From an uncultured Alphaproteobacteria bacterium (GTDB lineage Bacteria; Pseudomonadota; Alphaproteobacteria; HIMB59; GCA-002718135): a stretch of DNA of 50,247 nt. The notes beneath the pieces are model-generated. The model saw only the letters and a program-made list of their open reading frames with translations, made no database searches and was not told the DNA's origin. The stretch is taken from the NCBI GenBank assembly GCA_902615625.1, contig CACMPM010000010.1, forward strand, positions 1-50,247. The letters are read 5' to 3'. Position 1 is the stretch's first letter, and the number at the start of each line of letters is the position of its first letter. The position numbers and the translations under genes are program-made. Positions 46,075-50,247 of this stretch are shown piece by piece.

Positions 46075-47945
46075 TGGATATAAATACCTTTTTTAAAAAA
46101 CAGAATACAAAAAATCAGGTTAAAATTCTTACATGTGGATCCGTCGATGATGGTAAATCAACATTAATTGGCAGATTGCTATTTGATTCAAAAAGTATTT
46201 TTCATGATCAGATTTCGCAAGCTGAATATGAAAGTGAAAAATATGGAACTCAGGGGAAAGATATTGACCTTGCATTATTAATTGATGGTTTGCAAGCTGA
46301 AAGGGAGCAAGGAATAACAATTGACGTAGCTTATCGATATTTTGAAACACAAAAATGTAAGTTTATTATTGCTGATACGCCAGGTCATGAAGAATATACA
46401 AGAAACATGGCAACAGGAGCATCAAATTCTGATGTAGGGATTGTACTAATTGATTCAACTAAAGGTATATTAGATCAAACAAAACGGCACACTTTCATTT
46501 TATCACTTTTAGGAATTAGACATATTGTAATAGCAATCAATAAAATGGATCTTGTAAATTATGATAAAGATATTTTTTCAAAAATAACAAAAAAATTTGA
46601 AATAATTTCAACAAATTTTGACTTCACTTCAAAAGATTATATTCCAATGTCTGCTCTAAAAGGAGATAATGTTTTTAGGGTTTCTAAGAATATGCCATGG
46701 TATAAAAAAGAAACTTTAATAAATACATTAGAAAATTTAAAATTAACTAAAGATAATAAAAATGATAATTTCTGTATGCCTGTTCAATGGGTTAATAGAT
46801 CTACTTCTAATTTTAGAGGATATAGTGGAACAGTAGTTTCTGGTTCCATTAATATTAATGATAAAATTTATATTACAACTTCAAGTGAAGTCGCAAAAAT
46901 AAATCAAATTATTGCTCCAGAAGGAAGTATTAAAAATGCTACGAACGGGCAAGCTGTTACTCTTACTTTGGATAAAGAAATTGATATTTCTAGAGGTGAT
47001 TTAATTACAAGTAATTTAGATAATATTAAAATTACAGATCAGTTTGCAGCTCATATTATTTGGATGAATAAAGATAAGATGTTACCTGAAAGAAATTATA
47101 TATTTAGATTTACAAACTCATACATAACAGGAAAAATTACTGATTTAGTTCACAAAATAAATATTAATTCGTATGAAAAAATTGCCTCAAAGTCTTTGAA
47201 ATTAAACGATATTGGTTATTGCAAAATTGCGTTGAGTAGAAAAACATTTATTCAATCATACAAAGACAATAATCAACTTGGAAGTTTTGTAATCATTGAT
47301 CAATTTAATAATTTAACTGTTGGTGCTGGGGTTATTGATTATGAACTAAGAAGAGCAAGTAATATTTCATGGCATGAAATGTCTGTTGACAAAGTGAAGA
47401 GATCAAAAATGAATTCTCAAAAACCTTGCGTATTATGGTTCACTGGTCTTTCAGGATCAGGTAAATCTACTATTGCTAATATTTTAGAACAAAAATTACA
47501 TGATCTAAATAAAAGAACATATTTATTAGATGGCGATAATATCAGACATGGTCTTAACAAAGACTTAGGATTTACAGATGAAGATAGGGTAGAAAATATA
47601 AGGAGGGTTTCAGAAGTTGCAAAATTAATGACTGATGCTGGATTAATTACTTTAGTTTCATTTATATCCCCTTTTAAATCAGAAAGAAAAATGGCAAGAG
47701 ATTTATTTAAAGATAATGAGTTTGTTGAAATTTTTGTGGATACACCATTGGAAGAATGTCAGAGTCGAGATCCAAAAGGATTATATAAAAAAGCTAGATC
47801 AGGAATATTAAAAAATTTTACAGGAATAGATTCTGATTATGAGGCACCTTCTGATCCAGAAATTAAATTGAAAACACTTTTAAAAAATCCTGAAGAATTA
47901 GCTGATGAAGTTTTAGATTTCTTGAAAGTTAATAATATAATTTAA
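46074..47945 (+). CDS. cysNC: Fused sulfate adenylyltransferase subunit 1 / adenylylsulfate kinase
   Basis: A 623-residue fusion. Residues about 1-430 are the EF-Tu-like GTPase CysN (P-loop GSVDDGKSTLIG, DTPGHEEYTRN, NKMDLV, two beta-barrel domains). From about 440 a CysC APS kinase follows (WFTGLSGSGKSTIAN, LDGDNIRHGLNKDLGF, and the DPKGLYKKARSG region). With CysD it makes APS driven by GTP hydrolysis and then PAPS. The fused form (NodQ type) is common in alphaproteobacteria. No cysH or cysIJ is next to it. Confidence 0.96.
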   Translation: MDINTFFKKQNTKNQVKILTCGSVDDGKSTLIGRLLFDSKSIFHDQISQAEYESEKYGTQGKDIDLALLIDGLQAEREQGITIDVAYRYFETQKCKFIIADTPGHEEYTRNMATGASNSDVGIVLIDSTKGILDQTKRHTFILSLLGIRHIVIAINKMDLVNYDKDIFSKITKKFEIISTNFDFTSKDYIPMSALKGDNVFRVSKNMPWYKKETLINTLENLKLTKDNKNDNFCMPVQWVNRSTSNFRGYSGTVVSGSININDKIYITTSSEVAKINQIIAPEGSIKNATNGQAVTLTLDKEIDISRGDLITSNLDNIKITDQFAAHIIWMNKDKMLPERNYIFRFTNSYITGKITDLVHKININSYEKIASKSLKLNDIGYCKIALSRKTFIQSYKDNNQLGSFVIIDQFNNLTVGAGVIDYELRRASNISWHEMSVDKVKRSKMNSQKPCVLWFTGLSGSGKSTIANILEQKLHDLNKRTYLLDGDNIRHGLNKDLGFTDEDRVENIRRVSEVAKLMTDAGLITLVSFISPFKSERKMARDLFKDNEFVEIFVDTPLEECQSRDPKGLYKKARSGILKNFTGIDSDYEAPSDPEIKLKTLLKNPEELADEVLDFLKVNNII

Positions 47946-47947
47946 TT

Positions 47948-49270
47948 TTAATTTTTAATTTTTGATGCAGGTTTTCCATACTCTACATTTAAGCCACCAT
48001 ATCTTCTCACTCTAACATTGCATTGTTCTGCGTGACCAATAAATCCCTCAAGGTAAGATAGTCTTGATCCATATTCTCCAATAAGTTTAGCTGCTTCATC
48101 TGTCATAATTTTTTGATAGGTGTGAGTTTTAATAAATTTACCAACCCATAAACCACCAGTGTATTTTCCAGCTTTTTTAGTAGGAAGAGTATGATTGGTG
48201 CCTATTACTTTATCACCATTAGCAACATTAGTTCTAGCTCCCAAAAAAAGAGCTCCATAAGATGTCATATTTTCTAAAAACCAATCATCTTTTTTTGTCA
48301 TTACTTGTACGTGTTCTGATGCTATTTCATTTGCTTTAGATAACATCTCCTCATAGGTGTCACACAAAATAATTTCCCCATAATCCCTCCAGCTTGTACT
48401 CGCTGTTTCTTTAGTAGGTAATATTTCTAAAATTCTATCAATCTCTTTAAATGTATCTTCTGCAAGTTTTCTTGAGTTTGTTATCATTATAGCAGGAGAA
48501 TTATATCCATGTTCAGCTTGTCCTAATAAATCAGTTGAACATATTTCACCATCAACAGTTTCATCAGCAATAACCATTGTTTCGGTTGGACCAGCAAATA
48601 AATCGATACCAACTCTACCATACAATTGCCTTTTCGCTTCAGCAACAAATGCATTGCCAGGTCCAACAAGCATATCAACTGGTTTAATCGTTTCTGTACC
48701 AATTGCCATTGCGCCAACTCCTTGCATTCCTCCTAAGACATAAATTTCGTGAGCACCGCCCATTTTCATTGCTGTTACAACTGCTGGATTTGGTTTACCT
48801 TTAAAAGGTGGAGTTGTGGCTACAATTCTTGGTACCCCAGCAACAGAGGCAGTAACAACTGACATATGTGCAGAAGCCACCATTGGAAATTTACCTGCTG
48901 GAACATAGCAACCAACTGCTTGTACAGGTATATTCTTATGACCTAGAATAACACCTGGGTGCGTTTCTACTTCTAATTCACTCAAAGTTTTTAGTTGTGC
49001 TTCAGCAAATGTGCGCACTTGTTTCTGAGCAAATTTAATATCTTCTTTATCATCATCAGATACTTCACTCATTAATTGATTAATTTGATCTTCATTTAAC
49101 CTAAAACTATCTGGAGAATAGTTATCAAATTTTTGAGATAACTCTCTAATATGTTTATCGCCTTCTGTTTCAATTTTACTTAACGTTTCTTCAACAATTT
49201 TTTTTACTTTATCATTATCTTCAATTCTTTGTTTTTCGTCTAAACCTTTTTTTAAATATTCAATTGCCAT
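47948..49270 (-). CDS. hpsN: Histidinol dehydrogenase-family protein, probable sulfopropanediol 3-dehydrogenase
   Basis: A 440-residue zinc-dependent NAD dehydrogenase. HisD active-site residues are kept: Zn ligands Gln251, His254, Asp353 and His413, and the catalytic pair Glu319-His320 in ASEHVQV. It differs from biosynthetic HisD in PAGKFPMVASAHMSV, the ASEHVQVMTKK motif and GTNHTLPTKKAGKYTGGLWVGKF, which are typical of HpsN, the enzyme oxidising (R)-2,3-dihydroxypropane-1-sulfonate to sulfolactate. No his genes are near. The next gene downstream of its promoter side is a SnoaL-type protein two bases away. The substrate remains inferred. Confidence 0.75.
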   Translation of the reverse strand: MAIEYLKKGLDEKQRIEDNDKVKKIVEETLSKIETEGDKHIRELSQKFDNYSPDSFRLNEDQINQLMSEVSDDDKEDIKFAQKQVRTFAEAQLKTLSELEVETHPGVILGHKNIPVQAVGCYVPAGKFPMVASAHMSVVTASVAGVPRIVATTPPFKGKPNPAVVTAMKMGGAHEIYVLGGMQGVGAMAIGTETIKPVDMLVGPGNAFVAEAKRQLYGRVGIDLFAGPTETMVIADETVDGEICSTDLLGQAEHGYNSPAIMITNSRKLAEDTFKEIDRILEILPTKETASTSWRDYGEIILCDTYEEMLSKANEIASEHVQVMTKKDDWFLENMTSYGALFLGARTNVANGDKVIGTNHTLPTKKAGKYTGGLWVGKFIKTHTYQKIMTDEAAKLIGEYGSRLSYLEGFIGHAEQCNVRVRRYGGLNVEYGKPASKIKN

Positions 49271-49272
49271 AA

Positions 49273-50247
49273 TTATTTTTTATGAATTAATTTAAAGATA
49301 TCAACACCTATTTGATCTAGTATATGTGCTATATCGATTGGTACCCAATTTTCTCTAATCAGCCCTTCATGATGTAAATAAAAATCCATAACTCTTATTG
49401 TAATTTTTTTATTAGTTGGCTCATAACCTAACCATTCTTTTGAACCATGAATGCATTCTATGCTATGCCAACCTCCAGTCATTGAATAATTACCATCACC
49501 AATTTCAATATAATGTCCAATTTTCCAATAATCCCTTTCTTTAAATGTAAGTCTAAATGGAAGTTGATGATATTCTACATATCCTTTTAAACCTCTTGCA
49601 GTTCCTATTCCTGCAGGTCCGTGCCACATCATTTTTGGATGCCAATAATTTTTTTGAGGATGATTAAGTAATTTATCTCTTATATAATCTTTGTTTGAGT
49701 TTGGATCACTTTCGGGCTTAATATTTAAACTTCGCTGCATGGTTAATGCTTGATTTAAAGATACTAAAGATAATTCGTTGTCAAAATTTTCATTATTTTC
49801 TCCATCTCCAGTAATAGGCGCTGACCACATACCTTCTGCTCCTAAAGATTTATTAATTGGCCAGTGTCCAGCTTGTCTAATAAAATCAACTGTATCAATT
49901 AAAACATATGATTTTATAATTTTACCATTAGAGATTTGATGAGCTTCGCAAGTTCTAAGATAAATATTTTTTTTTGTGGGTGTAACACCGAGCCATTCGT
50001 TGACAAATGTTCCAGTTAGATAGCTAACAAACGATACAAATACTTTGTCTCTATAAGATCCTCCAATTACAATTATATTTCTTCTTTCGAGATCTGGAAA
50101 AGCTTCTTTTAGAGGTATCCAAAGTTTATTTTTTATATTCTCAACACCACTTATTTCATTTATTGGATGAAAAGCATTTAATTCAGCTTCTTCATGGTAT
50201 AAGTTTTTTAAATTAACTCCTAATTCATCTAAAGGAGATTCAGCAAC
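49273..50247 (-). CDS. SnoaL-like (NTF2-fold) protein with tandem domains, N-terminus outside the window
   Basis: The frame stays open from the stop at 49273 to the window end (324 residues seen), so the ATG at 49830 is internal and the true start lies beyond. Two co-linear halves are visible: both contain Glu-Trp-Leu-Gly followed by Pro-Thr-x-Lys, an Arg and an acidic residue, then Gly-x-Ile and V-x-Ile-Asp before a Gln-x-Gly (near bases 49990-49860 and 49440-49290). This is a duplication of an ester cyclase/SnoaL-type fold. It precedes hpsN by two bases in the same operon. The function is unknown; a role in handling the same substrate is a guess. Confidence 0.75.
   Translation of the reverse strand, partial: VAESPLDELGVNLKNLYHEEAELNAFHPINEISGVENIKNKLWIPLKEAFPDLERRNIIVIGGSYRDKVFVSFVSYLTGTFVNEWLGVTPTKKNIYLRTCEAHQISNGKIIKSYVLIDTVDFIRQAGHWPINKSLGAEGMWSAPITGDGENNENFDNELSLVSLNQALTMQRSLNIKPESDPNSNKDYIRDKLLNHPQKNYWHPKMMWHGPAGIGTARGLKGYVEYHQLPFRLTFKERDYWKIGHYIEIGDGNYSMTGGWHSIECIHGSKEWLGYEPTNKKITIRVMDFYLHHEGLIRENWVPIDIAHILDQIGVDIFKLIHKK

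Noticed and set aside
47948-49270. Histidinol dehydrogenase of histidine biosynthesis.
   Set aside because: The substrate-side motifs and gene neighbours fit HpsN better, although the fold and zinc site are shared.
49273-49830. A 185-residue protein starting at Met 49830.
   Set aside because: The frame is open to the window edge and the upstream part encodes a second, related domain, so this Met is internal.
1-50247. CRISPR arrays, transposases, integrases, phage genes, tRNA or rRNA genes.
   Set aside because: No spaced palindromic repeats, no such coding genes and no tRNA-like cloverleaf were seen on reading; a tRNAscan or Infernal run would be needed to exclude small RNAs.

Overview
The window is a dense, AT-rich (roughly 30 % GC by eye) stretch of a bacterial chromosome with very short or overlapping gene junctions. 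Its content points to a streamlined, aerobic, marine-type alphaproteobacterium: a fused-operon cytochrome bc1 (petABC) whose haem ligands fall at the same positions as in Rhodobacter, COQ9-, UbiK- and MidA-type respiratory accessory proteins, YbjN, the block uvrC-pgsA-moaD-moaE, and marine sulfonate genes (xsc, hpsN-like). A SAR11/HIMB59/AEGEAN-169-like lineage fits, but no rRNA or tRNA is present to settle it. I see no IS element, phage gene, CRISPR array or tRNA.

Layout. 0-0.4 kb: tail of a repeat-type protein and a tiny minus-strand peptide with 9 Cys in 27 residues. 0.4-4.3 kb: pirin, trmL, petABC. 4.3-10.3 kb (minus): housekeeping run lgt-midA-pgeF-prs-rplY-pth-ychF. 10.3-12.9 kb (plus): ubiK-like, ybjN, proC, coq9-like, csaA-like. 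12.9-15.4 kb (minus): MarR regulator, OmpR-type regulator and EnvZ-type kinase, resembling the PetP/PetR arrangement known to control bc1. 15.4-19.4 kb: ilvE, then uvrC-pgsA-moaD-moaE on the minus strand. 19.5-25 kb: sulfoacetaldehyde acetyltransferase (xsc), a convergent GMC oxidoreductase, a Ca2+/cation antiporter and an M24 peptidase.

25-44.3 kb is a catabolic region: a complete peptide-type ABC importer (dppABCDF-like, with a strong hairpin terminator after dppA) plus a GAF protein, then five hydantoinase/oxoprolinase-type genes arranged <B1 | A1> B2> A2> B3>, then an enolase-superfamily enzyme co-transcribed with bifunctional putA. Inference: uptake of peptides or cyclic amides, ATP-dependent ring opening, and channelling of proline-like products to glutamate. 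44.4-50.2 kb: cysQ-cysD-cysNC for PAPS formation and turnover, convergent with an hpsN-like (HisD-family) dehydrogenase and a tandem SnoaL-domain protein cut by the window edge.

The most notable points are the Cys-rich microprotein at 233-316, the PNWY replacement of the Qo-site PEWY motif in cytochrome b, the three-B/two-A hydantoinase cluster with an inverted B copy, and the sulfonate genes near both ends of the right-hand part.
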